In this document: piece after piece, positions 16,005 through 24,985 of the stretch
How the letters are laid out: every line of letters starts with the position of its first letter
How positions within the stretch are numbered: the first letter of the stretch is position 1
Assembly (NCBI GenBank): GCA_001314865.1
Contig: LJZR01000015.1
Coordinates: 1 to 64,000 of the forward strand
Origin: Phormidesmis priestleyi Ana
GTDB lineage: Bacteria > Cyanobacteriota > Cyanobacteriia > Phormidesmidales > Phormidesmidaceae
Length of the DNA: 64,000 bases
Direction: 5' to 3'
Position numbers and translations under genes: made by a program
The notes under the pieces: generated by a model
Told to the model about the DNA's origin: nothing
The model's database searches: none
What the model saw: only the letters and a program-made list of their open reading frames with translations

Positions 16005-16763
16005 TCAGGTTCTTTCTCTACTGAGTTCGTGATGAACACTAGTGCCAATTTGAATGGCTTCGTTGAGTAGGCGGCCATAGTCACTGGCTGCATCGTTCAC
16101 CTGTAGCTGCTGAAGCGTTGCTAAGTTTCTTTCAATGTTAGAGAACATTTGCTGACGCCGAGCCATCAATCGCTGGTGTTTGCGCATCACTCGTTCGGTC
16201 ATCAATCCGCACACTAAGCTTTCTCGGGTGAGATGCAGCGCTTCTAGCACGTCTTCTTTGTTTTCTAGGTTCAATTGGCTGTTTTGAGTAGATCCTAATT
16301 CTTCTAAAATTTCGACAGCGGCGACCATTTCATTAAAGCGATCAATTTCGTCGAGTAAATGGCTCAGGATAATCAGACGCTGACCAGCCTGCCAGCGATA
16401 GCCTGTCCAAAAGGTGGTGAGCGCGATCGCACCGACCCCGCCGACTGGCAACCAACGCCACACCGCCTGAACATTATCGCCACTCAAAGAGCGAGACAGT
16501 AGTAGCGTAATCGGTAGGCAAAATATCAGCGCGACCCCAACCGTCAGGAGTTGCTCGCTTAGCCATGTTAGCCGTCGCTGGGGCGAAAAAGCCGTCTGCC
16601 GATAGGCCCAGCCCATCGTAACGTCGCTAATGTCCAAATCGGTTAATTTATCTTGTTCTTGCTGGCTAATTCTGAGATTGTCCAGATTAGAGATAGGGCT
16701 TGAGCGCAGATAACTTGGCTCAGTGCTACTGTTTTGGGATGCTTGATTGGTCTCTTCGGACAT
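16005..16763 (-). CDS. Conserved two-TM membrane protein of unknown function
   Basis: 252 residues. The N-terminal 65 residues are soluble and polar. Two membrane helices follow (about 72-90 and 102-120), then a long cytoplasmic helical region (about 125-250) rich in Leu, Glu and Arg with coiled-coil character. No enzymatic motif is recognised. It is the third gene of a minus-strand cluster after two paralogous membrane proteins (66 bp gap), so a shared membrane function is possible. The start is ATG 16763. Confidence 0.75.
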   Translation of the reverse strand: MSEETNQASQNSSTEPSYLRSSPISNLDNLRISQQEQDKLTDLDISDVTMGWAYRQTAFSPQRRLTWLSEQLLTVGVALIFCLPITLLLSRSLSGDNVQAVWRWLPVGGVGAIALTTFWTGYRWQAGQRLIILSHLLDEIDRFNEMVAAVEILEELGSTQNSQLNLENKEDVLEALHLTRESLVCGLMTERVMRKHQRLMARRQQMFSNIERNLATLQQLQVNDAASDYGRLLNEAIQIGTSVHHELSRERT

Positions 16764-16829
16764 GACGGCTGCCTAATTGAGCGTATTGGCCAAATTTAAG
16801 GGGGGTTTGTTGTGGCTATCAGCGAAACC

Positions 16830-17513
16830 CTAAAAGCCCAGCATGGTAGCGACAGATTCTAAAACTTTGGCATAGAAGTTACCGCTAATTTCGGGTCTAA
16901 AGATTTGAAAGGCTTGACCTTCAGCGCCGAAAAAGGGACGAAGCGTCCAACCGAGCTGCGAGCCCACTAGGGCATAAAGAAAAACCCAGCCCTGTAGCAG
17001 CTTTTTGCGCATGTCTTTTTCTGGGGCTTCTGGCCCACTGACCATATCGCGCATTCCTTTATAAAAGAGCTTGATGCCGACGCCGCCCGTAATGGCCATA
17101 ATCAGCACATTGAGTAGCAAAAAGAAGTCGTAGCCCTTGACTGAAATTAAAAAGAAGAGAACAACCGGGGCAAAACTAAATAAAAGAACGCTAATGACGG
17201 AGACAGCGGTAAGCGCCAGGGTGACATACTGCTTAAAATCGAGCTTGGAACCAAAGAGAATATCAAAGAAATACAGCGTGGGAATGCAGATAATCAGCGT
17301 AAGCAAATAGAGTGCAGGCAGCTTGATAGCGGAGGAAATGATTTGCAAGCCCCCGCCATATGCGCCGATAATTGCGCCGTAAACGGCAAAGAAAAAGCTG
17401 CTAGAAATGAGCAGTGAGGCAATTTTAGTCTCTAGCTTAACGCTGTTACGGACATCTTCTAAAAAGGTTTTGCGATCGCGCAATAGCGTAATCAACACCG
17501 AAAAATGATTCAT
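16830..17513 (-). CDS. Multi-pass membrane protein, paralogue 2 of a tandem pair (Yip1-like)
   Basis: 227 residues beginning MNHFSVLITLLRDRKTFLED, then about five to six membrane helices. It is very similar along its whole length to the next upstream gene: ETKIASLL, SSAIKLPALYLLTL, PTLYFFDILFGS, FYKGMRD, GSQLGWTLRPF and FRPEISGNFY are shared. The layout resembles Yip1-like integral membrane proteins, and databases often give these cyanobacterial proteins uninformative labels. No function is known to me. The pair looks like a local duplication, followed by divergence mainly in the loop near residues 165-175. Confidence 0.8.
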   Translation of the reverse strand: MNHFSVLITLLRDRKTFLEDVRNSVKLETKIASLLISSSFFFAVYGAIIGAYGGGLQIISSAIKLPALYLLTLIICIPTLYFFDILFGSKLDFKQYVTLALTAVSVISVLLFSFAPVVLFFLISVKGYDFFLLLNVLIMAITGGVGIKLFYKGMRDMVSGPEAPEKDMRKKLLQGWVFLYALVGSQLGWTLRPFFGAEGQAFQIFRPEISGNFYAKVLESVATMLGF

Positions 17514-17618
17514 GGGTCTCTTAGTGAAAAAAATAGGCTAGTGAAAAAAATAGGCAAAAAATAGTTTCAACAAAATAGGTTTCAAAGCAACTTTGCGCCT
17601 TGAAACCAGCTACCGCTT

Positions 17619-18317
17619 TTAGTTCCAGCCGAGAAAAATGCCGATAGATCGGGCAATTTGCGTATAGAAGTTGCCCTCAATTTCGGGCCGAAACATTTGA
17701 AACGGCTCGCCGTCAAAGCCGAGGAATGGCCTCAGTGTCCAGCCGAGCTGTGAGCCCACCAGTCCGTATAGAATGACCCAGCCTTGCAGCAAGTAGCGAC
17801 GCGACTTTTGAGAAACAACTGGTGAAACAATATCAGGCGTGCTGGTAATATCGCGCATTCCTTTGTAAAAGAGCCTGACGCCGATGCTGCCGGTAATGGC
17901 CATAATCAACACATTCAGCAGTAAAAAGAAGAAATAGTCTTTCACTGAAATGAGGAAAAAGAGGATAACGGGCGCGAAGCTAAAGAGTAAAACGCTAATG
18001 ACCGCAACCGCAGTGAGGGCCATGGTGATGTACTGCTTAAAGTTAAGCCTGGAGCCAAAGAGAATATCAAAGAAGTAAAGGGTCGGCAGGCAAATTAAAA
18101 GCGTTAGCAGATATAAGGCTGGGAGTTTTATCGCTGAGGACAGGGTTTGTAAAAAACCGCTGTAAGCGCCAATAATGGCCCCGTAGATGGCAAAAAATAG
18201 ACTGCTGGAAACCAACAGTGAGGCAATTTTGGTTTCTAGCTTTTCATTGTTGCGAACTTCGTCTAAAAACTTTCGGCGATCGCGGAGCAGTCGAATAAGC
18301 GTATCAAAGTGATTCAT
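17619..18317 (-). CDS. Multi-pass membrane protein, paralogue 1 of a tandem pair (Yip1-like)
   Basis: 232 residues and about five to six membrane helices. It is the upstream member of a tandem duplicate pair in one orientation, 105 bp before the second copy. It shares the N-terminal MNHF-LI-LLRDR segment, the PALYLLTLLICLPTLYFFD helix and a C-terminal GSQLGWTLRPFLGF motif with that copy. It carries a slightly longer loop (about 160-178) than its partner. Probable first gene of the three-gene unit 18317-16005. The role is unknown. Confidence 0.8.
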   Translation of the reverse strand: MNHFDTLIRLLRDRRKFLDEVRNNEKLETKIASLLVSSSLFFAIYGAIIGAYSGFLQTLSSAIKLPALYLLTLLICLPTLYFFDILFGSRLNFKQYITMALTAVAVISVLLFSFAPVILFFLISVKDYFFFLLLNVLIMAITGSIGVRLFYKGMRDITSTPDIVSPVVSQKSRRYLLQGWVILYGLVGSQLGWTLRPFLGFDGEPFQMFRPEIEGNFYTQIARSIGIFLGWN

Positions 18318-18642
18318 GACGACTTCAATTCTATTTTCAGTTTTTTATCGGTAAGTTTTCCAAGTCAACAGTTGTTGATTTGTGCGCTCGTCTGTTGATT
18401 TGTGCGCTCGTCAGTGCCCCTCTGTCTAGAATGCTACAAAAAAGAGCGATCGCATTCCGTATCGCGTCGGAAAAAGTCGGCAAAAAAGTCGGCAGAAAAG
18501 TCTGATTGACTGCCTAATGATTGACTACCTAATGATTAACTGCCTAATGATCTAATTGCCCAAAAAGCTACAGGCGCAAGATGCGCGGTAAGCTAGATCC
18601 ATAAAAATACGCCTCGAACTTTAGCGCTACCTGTGTTCATTT
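18318..18642. other. Intergenic region with local duplications
   Basis: No gene is seen. A perfect 20-bp direct duplication (18373-18392 and 18393-18412, containing GATTTGTGCGCTCG) and three copies of a CTGCCTAATGATT-like unit (about 18510-18550) fill part of the divergent spacer between the membrane-protein cluster and glcF. Promoters for both directions should lie here but no clear one stands out. Confidence 0.7.
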
Positions 18643-20037
18643 ATGACGACATCAACTGGCCCGCTCAAGTTAGATACCAGCTTAAATAGCAGCTTAGATA
18701 GCAGCTTGGGCGCTTCCCCCCCAACCCCCCAATCCACAGGGTTTGATCCCGTCAACGCGCCAGAACAGTCGTTAATAGATGCCTGCGTTCACTGTGGCTT
18801 TTGTTTGCCGACCTGTCCGAGCTATCGGGTCATCGGTAAAGAAAACGACTCTCCAAGAGGTCGAATTTACCTCATGGACGCGATTAATAAAGGCGAAGTC
18901 CCGCTGTCGCCCGCCGCTGTGCAGCATTTTGATACCTGCCTGGGTTGTTTGGCCTGCACCACAGCCTGCCCGTCAGGCGTACAGTACGACAAACTCATCG
19001 CCAGCACGCGCCCGCAAATTCAGCGAAACCACTCCCGCCCTTGGCCGCAACAGGCCCTTCGCCAGCTTATTTTTTCTCTATTCCCCTACCCCGATCGCAT
19101 TCGGCTACTGCTCACCCCTTTAGCCCTGTATCAACGATTAGGACTATCCAAACTGATGCAGGCCAGTGGGTTACTCAATCGGCTCTCACCCAATTTGGCC
19201 GCGATGGAAAGCTTGCTGCCACCCGTAACCGCTAGCTGCTTTGCAGACAATTTGCCTGAGCTGATTCCGGCGCAAACCCCGCAAAAGCGCTATCGAGTTG
19301 GCATGATTTTAGGCTGCGTTCAGCGGGTCTTTTTTACCGGGGTGAATGAGGCAACCGCTCGGGTGCTCAGTGCTAATGGCTGTGAAATTGTCGTGCCCAG
19401 AAGCCAGGGCTGCTGTTCTGCGTTGCCTGAGCATCAGGGCGAAACAGCACAGGCACAGGCACTCGCCCGCCAAATGATCGACAGCTTTGAGGGCACAGAT
19501 GTTGACTATGTCATTATCAATGCGGCGGGCTGCGGCCATACGCTCAAAGAGTACGGTCATATTTTGGCAGACGATGCGGCCTATGCTGAGCGCGCTCAAG
19601 CCTTTGCGGCCAAGGTTCGGGACGTTCAAGAGTTTTTGGCTGAAGCCGGATTGGTTAGCGAGCTACATCCTTTGCAGGATGAGCCTTTGGTTACCGTCTA
19701 TCAAGATGCTTGCCATTTGCTACATGGGCAAAAAATTAGCCGTCAGCCCCGCGAACTGCTTGAAAAAATTCCAGGGCTTACCCTCCGTGAGCCTTTAGAT
19801 GCAGCGCTGTGTTGCGGTAGCGCAGGCGTATACAACATGCTTCAGCCAGAGATTGCCACTGAGCTAGGGCAAATGAAAGCAACAAATCTGACGAATACGG
19901 GGGCAACGCTGATTGCCTCATCCAATCCGGGTTGTTCGTTACAAATAAAGCAGGCTTTAGAGAAGCAAGGCAAAAAGATTAATCTGCTACATCCTATGCA
20001 GCTGTTGGATATGTCTATTAGAGGCGAGAAGCTGTGA
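18643..20037 (+). CDS. glcF: Glycolate oxidase/dehydrogenase iron-sulfur subunit GlcF
   Basis: 464 residues. Two [4Fe-4S] motifs are present: C48-x2-C51-x2-C54-x3-C58 and C99-x2-C102-x2-C105-x3-C109. Two CCG domains follow, the first with GCVQRVFF and GCCSALPEHQGE, the second with DACHLLHGQKI and CCGSAGVYNM. This is the electron-transfer subunit of the flavin glycolate dehydrogenase that feeds photorespiratory glycolate oxidation. The FAD subunit glcD is not in the window. The N-terminal 30 residues are a low-complexity Ser/Leu run (NSSLDSSLGAS), another of the in-frame repeats of this region. Confidence 0.92.
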   Translation: MTTSTGPLKLDTSLNSSLDSSLGASPPTPQSTGFDPVNAPEQSLIDACVHCGFCLPTCPSYRVIGKENDSPRGRIYLMDAINKGEVPLSPAAVQHFDTCLGCLACTTACPSGVQYDKLIASTRPQIQRNHSRPWPQQALRQLIFSLFPYPDRIRLLLTPLALYQRLGLSKLMQASGLLNRLSPNLAAMESLLPPVTASCFADNLPELIPAQTPQKRYRVGMILGCVQRVFFTGVNEATARVLSANGCEIVVPRSQGCCSALPEHQGETAQAQALARQMIDSFEGTDVDYVIINAAGCGHTLKEYGHILADDAAYAERAQAFAAKVRDVQEFLAEAGLVSELHPLQDEPLVTVYQDACHLLHGQKISRQPRELLEKIPGLTLREPLDAALCCGSAGVYNMLQPEIATELGQMKATNLTNTGATLIASSNPGCSLQIKQALEKQGKKINLLHPMQLLDMSIRGEKL

Positions 20038-20115
20038 AAGAGACGCTGTGAAAGAGACGGAAACTTTCATCCTTATGACTTCATTCTTCATCCTTATAAC
20101 TTCATCCTTAAAAAA

Positions 20116-20140
20116 AAGCCTCCAAATGATATGGAGGCTT
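20116..20140 (-). terminator. Intrinsic terminator of the 118-residue gene
   Basis: AAGCCTCC (20116-20123) pairs with GGAGGCTT (20133-20140) over a 9-base loop, with a run of Ts on the minus strand immediately after. It lies 93 bp past the stop of the minus-strand gene at 20233 and sits between convergent genes. Confidence 0.8.
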
Positions 20141-20232
20141 ACATAAACCATGCACTATTGTTTATATTTTAAAGCGGAATATTAAAGTGGAATATTAAAG
20201 AGGAAGAACAACGCTCCTAGCCCAGCCAATCG

Positions 20233-20589
20233 CTAAGCAGTTACCGTTGTTGGCTTGCGTGGACGCTTACGCTCACTCTTTCTTACCCCGCCCGCTTTTT
20301 CATACTCATAGCTATTTTTTCCATACCGAGCAGCCACTCCAAGCAATATTTGCTCAGAAAAATCAGCCAAATCCTTTTCTGCCGCATCAATTTGCGATCG
20401 CAGCTCATCGACAGATGAAAGCGTCTGATTATAGGCGCTGATTTTTTGCTGTAGGTACGAAATCTTTTGCTGATAGCCCTTCGCAGAAAGACCCGTACCC
20501 AAGTCTAAGTTGGCGTCAACTGCCCGAATACCGTCTAAACGGGCCTTAGCTTTATTAAGAACACGGCAGATGATTTTCTTTTTAAACAT
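20233..20589 (-). CDS. Small conserved cyanobacterial protein, coiled coil with basic tail
   Basis: 118 residues. A basic N-terminus is followed by a helical coiled-coil region (about 35-85, ISYLQQKISAYNQTL and QIDAAEKDLADF). It ends with GKNSYEYEKAGGVRKSERKR, a motif I associate with a widespread uncharacterised cyanobacterial family, and a basic Thr/Pro tail. No catalytic motif is visible. It has its own terminator and stands alone. The function is unknown. Confidence 0.75.
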   Translation of the reverse strand: MFKKKIICRVLNKAKARLDGIRAVDANLDLGTGLSAKGYQQKISYLQQKISAYNQTLSSVDELRSQIDAAEKDLADFSEQILLGVAARYGKNSYEYEKAGGVRKSERKRPRKPTTVTA

Positions 20590-20775
20590 GTAAACCCTGT
20601 TGAAATAAACAAAATGTTCTGCTTTTCAGAAGCAGGCTTAGAGTGGTCTGTTTTAGCACCGGACTATCTCCGTGAACCTATTGAAATTGAAGCGGCCTTT
20701 GTGATGGGTGCGATCACTCTGACTGTATTCTTTGGGAAACTGCTCGCTTGCTATAGATACCGGCTGGCGAGCTTT

Positions 20776-20979
20776 CACTAGGTAGTGTCAAGCTTTCAGT
20801 AGGTAGCGTCAAGCTTTCACTAGGTAGCGTCAAGCTTTCAGCAGGTAGTGTCGAGCTTTCACTAGGTAGCGTCAAGCTTTCAGCAGGTAGTGTCAAGCTT
20901 GCACTGGGTAGCGTCAAGCTTGCAGTCGGTAGTGTCAAGCTTTCAGCAGGTAGTGTCAAGCTTGCAGTGGGTGCTGTAT
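20776..20979. repeat. Ten-copy 21-bp tandem repeat array
   Basis: Ten imperfect 21-bp units of the form AGCTTTCASYAGGTAGYGTCA lie head to tail. Because 21 is divisible by three, the minus strand stays open and would encode a heptapeptide repeat LTLP-[AST]-[EA]-S. The only start codon is a TTG inside the array (20959) with no ribosome site, so I do not call a protein. The units differ by scattered point changes, as in an old, still-evolving minisatellite. The rest of 20590-21257 shows no gene. Confidence 0.9.
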
Positions 20980-21257
20980 CAATGGCAGTTGATAGCTCCG
21001 CCGAGCTATAAACCTAATAAACCTAAATAAACCCAACTAAATAAACCCAGATAGAAGAGGGCTCAGATAGAGGGCTCAGAGAAGTGCGCCTTAATAATGT
21101 CCTAGCCGCTGTCATGGCCGAAGCCCTTATCTATTGTTGTTACAGTGGGCCTTTTGCTAAATTGTCTTTTTAAATTGTTACCTTAGACTGATAAAAGGTC
21201 TGAGGTAAACAAAGAAGATATGAGCTGTTATTTGCCTTGGCCCCAAGGCAACGCATC

Positions 21258-21896
21258 ATGACGACTCTATTTCGCAACCGCATAGCCGCTGGACAACAAC
21301 TTGCCACTGAACTGGAAGCCTATGCCAACCAAGCGGATGTGATTGTGCTTGCCCTACCCCGAGGCGGGGTGCCGGTAGCATATGAAGTGGCTCAGGCTTT
21401 GAATTTGCCCCTGGATATTTGTTTGGTGCGAAAACTAGGGCTACCTGGGCAGAAAGAATTTGCGATGGGCGCGATCGCCTCAGGCGGGGTGCGCCTGGTC
21501 AATGAGGAATTGATCCATACCCTTGCGATTCCGCAAAAGACCATTGCGGAGGTGGAGGCGTTGGAGTTGAAAGAATTAGAGCGACGCGATCGCGTTTATC
21601 GGGGCGATCGCCCGTTGCCCCTATTGCAAAATCGCACCGTCATTTTAATTGATGATGGCCTAGCAACAGGCGCGACCATGCGAGCAGCGATCGCAGTGGT
21701 TAAATCGCAGCACGCCAAACAAATTGTAGTTGCTGTCCCCGTTGCTCCCGAATCGGCCTGCAAAGAGTTAACCGCACAGGTTGATCAGGTCATATGCCTG
21801 CTAAAGCCAACGCCTTTTCATGCCATCGGGTCGTGGTACGAAAACTTTGATCAAATTTCAGATGATGAGGTTACCCGCCTCTTAGCCCAGTCCTAG
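21258..21896 (+). CDS. Type I phosphoribosyltransferase-domain protein
   Basis: 212 residues from ATG 21258 (a TTG at 21237 is also in frame). The PRPP-binding loop VILIDDGLATGATMRAA lies near residues 121-137, and the N-terminal half contains VLALPRGGVPVAYEVA and FAMGAIASGG. This is the family of stand-alone phosphoribosyltransferase-like proteins common in cyanobacteria. The base substrate is not known and some members may be hydrolytic or regulatory. The TAG stop overlaps by 4 bp the stop end of the convergent DUF1816 gene. Confidence 0.85.
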   Translation: MTTLFRNRIAAGQQLATELEAYANQADVIVLALPRGGVPVAYEVAQALNLPLDICLVRKLGLPGQKEFAMGAIASGGVRLVNEELIHTLAIPQKTIAEVEALELKELERRDRVYRGDRPLPLLQNRTVILIDDGLATGATMRAAIAVVKSQHAKQIVVAVPVAPESACKELTAQVDQVICLLKPTPFHAIGSWYENFDQISDDEVTRLLAQS

Positions 21897-22183
21897 GCCA
21901 GCAAGCATTCGTCTAGTCTGCCAGTTTCATAGTCAACGATACAGCTCGTTAGCTGTTTAGGTGGGGTATTTTCAATCGCGAACTGAACGTCTGTCGCACC
22001 TTCCTCAATCAGATCTTCGATATAGCCTGTTTGAGAAGATTTGGCCTCTTGCTCGGTGTCAAAAGGCCCAAAATAATAAGTGCAATTGGGTACTTGAGTA
22101 TGTACCTTAAGCCACCAAGGTGAATTTGCAGAATGCTGGGCAGTAGTGGGCGGCGTAGAGAAAAAACGCTTTAGGAAATTCAT
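21893..22183 (-). CDS. DUF1816 domain protein
   Basis: 96 residues. The core SPWWLKVHTQVPNCTYYFGPFD followed by TEQEAKSSQTGYIEDLIEEGA (about 20-65) is the DUF1816 signature, a small cyanobacterial family that is sometimes fused to or near phycobilisome-linker-type proteins. Its function is not established. No signal peptide or membrane helix. It converges on the phosphoribosyltransferase gene with a 4-bp overlap. Confidence 0.8.
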   Translation of the reverse strand: MNFLKRFFSTPPTTAQHSANSPWWLKVHTQVPNCTYYFGPFDTEQEAKSSQTGYIEDLIEEGATDVQFAIENTPPKQLTSCIVDYETGRLDECLLA

Positions 22184-22661
22184 CGGCTTGCCTGAAAGAT
22201 TAGTATAAGAATTGTAGCGAGGAAGTATGAAGAAATTATGAATATGACAACATTTGATTAATTAATGATCAGCAATGACCCTAAGAGGCATGTTCTATTA
22301 GAAAGATATGTGTTAATAAAAATTTACTTCGTCTGCTTCTAGGATGTAGATTAAGAATTTCGACATACATCCCAACCTATTAAAAATCCCGACATTAAAA
22401 ATCCCGACTTTAAGAATTTCAACATTAAGAATCTAGGCTGCACAATTCCTAATCCCTATCCCTCTTTTGCTTCTCCCCCTGCTTTGGCAACGAGAAAGAA
22501 ACCAAATCACCCTCTCTCTCACCTCTTGGAGGAAACGGGAGAAAAACAAAGCTTAGTGGGAGAGGACCCTAGTAAGGCATGGTAAGAGCGGCGAAAATAT
22601 AAATAAGTAGCCACTTCGGTTAATTCGCGTTCCTCAGTAAAAAGTTCGCTCTTGTGCTCAA
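22184..22661. other. Intergenic region, no gene recognised
   Basis: AT-rich divergent spacer. About 22378-22436 holds three copies of a CGACATTAAAAATCC-like unit. About 22500-22565 has a purine-rich stretch partly complementary to the preceding CTCTCTCTCACC run. No gene, tRNA or clear terminator is seen. Confidence 0.5.
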
Positions 22662-24878
22662 ATGCCCGATTCTAAAATCAGAATGATGATCGTCAGCAGT
22701 GACTTGACGGTTACGCGCAACCTTCAGGCTTGGCTTTCGAGCCATCCGCTTGAAGCAGCTCGCTATGAGATAGATCCGGTCGCAAACCCACAAGCTAATG
22801 TACAAATTAGTTCACAAACTAGTTCACAAACTAGTTCACAAACTAGTTTACAAAAGGCCACTTCGACTCAATATGACCTCATCGTAATTGAGTTTTCTGC
22901 CGCCGATTCAGACAGCATGAGTCTATGTCGGCAACTGCGTGCGCAAAATTGTCACACACCCATTTTGCTGCTGCTAGAACCCGAAAATAGGCACCCAGGA
23001 ATAGTCGCCCTAGATGCTGGTGCGCATGATTATGTCGTAAAGCCTTTCGATGCCGAGACGCTGATGATGCGGGTAGAGTTTTTACTACACCGCGTTTCAC
23101 CGGCAGTAATGCCAGTTACACCAAATGTCACACCAAATGTCACATCAGAGGTTACGCCAGAAGCCAAACTTCAGCGACAGCTAGCACTCGCCCAACTCAC
23201 CACCCAAATCCTAGACGCTATCCGCCAAACGCTAGATTTAGACCAGATTTTGCAGACAGCAGTTGAGCAGGTACGGCATTTTCTCCAAACAGATCGCGTC
23301 ATTGTTTTCCGCTTTGAACCCAACTGGCAGGGCATTGTAGATGCCGAATCAGTCGCGCCAGGATGGATTCAAACCCTGGGTATGCACATTCGGGACTCAT
23401 GCTTTGGTGAGCTGTATGAAACTAGCTATCGTCAAGGGCGCGTCAGCACGATTCCAGATGTAGAGACGGCCACAGTTGATCCTTGTTATATAGAACTGCT
23501 CAATACTTTTCAGGTTCAAGCAAATTTGGTAGTGCCCATTCTCCAAGGCGAAAAGCTGTGGGGGCTACTGATTGCCCATCACTGCTGCGCCCCTCGCCAG
23601 TGGAAGCCCGAAAGCACTCAGCTACTACAGCAGGTGGCTACCCAAATGGGCATCGCCCTTCGGCAAGCCGAGATGTACCAACAAATCCGTCAGCAAGCTG
23701 CCCTGATTAACATCGCCTCAGATGCTATTTTTGTCCGCAATTTAAGCGACAGTCGAATTGTTTTTTGGAGCAAGGGCGCTGAAAAACTCTATGGCTGGAA
23801 GGCTGATGAAGCCATCGGAGAAACGGCAAGCCAGCTTTTTCAACAGGATTTTGCTGAAATTGCAGACCCTTTAGAGATCACGCTAAAACAAGGCGTGTGG
23901 CAAGGAGAGCTAAAGCAAACCACAAAAGCGGGAGACCAAATTTTGGTTTCTAGCCGATGGACGCTGATCACCGATGACCTCGGCGGCCCGCAATCGTTAC
24001 TCACGGTGAATACTGACATCACCGACAAAAAGCAGCTCGAAGCTCAGTTTTACCAGGCCCAACGGCTCGAAAGTTTAGGTCAATTAGCAGGCGGTATTGC
24101 CCATGATCTTGGCAATGTGTTGACGCCTATTTTGGGCATTGCTCAGCTGCTTAAGCTCACCCATAAAAACGCTGATAGCGTCACTCAAGAACAGCTTGAG
24201 ATTTTAGAAAAGAGTGCTAAACGCGGCGCTACGATGGTCAAGCAAATTCTGACGTTTGCCCAAGGCAGTGAGGAAAACAAGACGGCTGTAGATGTTAGCG
24301 ACTTACTGCAAGAGGTGGTTGATATTGTCAGGCAGGGCTTTCCCAGCTCGATTGAAATTCGCCAGACCAGTTCAGCGGCCAATTCAGTGACCAGTTCAGC
24401 GGCCAGTTCAGCGACCAGTTCAGCGGCCAGTTCAGCGGCTGGCGGTGCGCAGAAAAGGGCCTCTAACCCACCACCAAAACTGGTCAATGTTGATTCTACT
24501 CATCTGCATCAGATGTTTATGAATTTGTGCATTAATGCTCGCGATGCCATGCCCGATGGTGGCGTTTTGACCCTTTCTATAGAGACTTGCTTTATTGATG
24601 AAAGATTGGCTAGCAAGCATTTAGGGGCGTTGGTGGGTGACTATGTGGTGGTGACCGTTGCAGACACCGGGATAGGAATTCCGCCGGAAATTCGCGATCG
24701 CATTTTCGATCCCTTTTTTACGACCAAAGCGCCAGATAAGGGAACCGGTTTAGGGCTCGCCACGGTATCTGGCATTGTCAAAAAAATCGGCGGGTTTGTG
24801 ACCGTCGATAGCGAGGTGGGTCGAGGCACCCAAATCAAAGTGTATCTGCCAGCCTTAGCCTCCCGTCGTCACCCATAA
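22662..24878 (+). CDS. Receiver-GAF-PAS hybrid histidine kinase with DXCF cyanobacteriochrome signature
   Basis: 738 residues. The receiver-like domain (about 5-145) has Glu77 where the phosphoacceptor Asp is expected (LIVIEFS) but keeps the VKPFD lysine, so it may be a pseudo-receiver. The GAF domain (about 185-345) contains D245-S-C247-F and, exactly 28 residues later, C275 in DPCYIELL, then [20 protein letters not shown]. This is the dual-cysteine DXCF arrangement of blue/green-type cyanobacteriochromes, with the same spacing as TePixJ. A PAS domain (about 350-460) follows, then HisKA with [16 protein letters not shown] and HATPase with [10 protein letters not shown] and [11 protein letters not shown]. 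Four SSQT repeats interrupt the receiver and an SSAA/SSAT repeat interrupts the kinase core. It is a candidate light sensor; bilin binding is inferred. Confidence 0.85.
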   Translation: MPDSKIRMMIVSSDLTVTRNLQAWLSSHPLEAARYEIDPVANPQANVQISSQTSSQTSSQTSLQKATSTQYDLIVIEFSAADSDSMSLCRQLRAQNCHTPILLLLEPENRHPGIVALDAGAHDYVVKPFDAETLMMRVEFLLHRVSPAVMPVTPNVTPNVTSEVTPEAKLQRQLALAQLTTQILDAIRQTLDLDQILQTAVEQVRHFLQTDRVIVFRFEPNWQGIVDAESVAPGWIQTLGMHIRDSCFGELYETSYRQGRVSTIPDVETATVDPCYIELLNTFQVQANLVVPILQGEKLWGLLIAHHCCAPRQWKPESTQLLQQVATQMGIALRQAEMYQQIRQQAALINIASDAIFVRNLSDSRIVFWSKGAEKLYGWKADEAIGETASQLFQQDFAEIADPLEITLKQGVWQGELKQTTKAGDQILVSSRWTLITDDLGGPQSLLTVNTDITDKKQLEAQFYQAQRLESLGQLAGGIAHDLGNVLTPILGIAQLLKLTHKNADSVTQEQLEILEKSAKRGATMVKQILTFAQGSEENKTAVDVSDLLQEVVDIVRQGFPSSIEIRQTSSAANSVTSSAASSATSSAASSAAGGAQKRASNPPPKLVNVDSTHLHQMFMNLCINARDAMPDGGVLTLSIETCFIDERLASKHLGALVGDYVVVTVADTGIGIPPEIRDRIFDPFFTTKAPDKGTGLGLATVSGIVKKIGGFVTVDSEVGRGTQIKVYLPALASRRHP

Positions 24879-24880
24879 GA

Positions 24881-24955
24881 TAAAAAAGAACCAGCTAAAA
24901 AAGAACCAGCTAAAAAAGAACCAGCTAAAAAAGAACCGGCTAAAAAAGAACCGGC
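24881..24955. repeat. Five 15-bp tandem repeats just after the kinase stop
   Basis: Five copies of TAAAAAAGAACCRGC start 2 bp after the TAA of the kinase. Read in the kinase frame past that stop, they encode D-(KKEPA)5-EYL before a TGA at 24966-24968. Confidence 0.9.
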
Positions 24956-24985
24956 TGAATATCTATGACGAACAACTGTTAGAAA

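Noticed and set aside
20714-20959. 81-codon frame over the 21-bp repeats as a protein gene
   Set aside because: The only start is a TTG inside a repeat unit with no ribosome site, and the frame is open because the unit length is divisible by three.
20776-20979. CRISPR array
   Set aside because: The units are head to tail with no unique spacers, and there are no cas genes.
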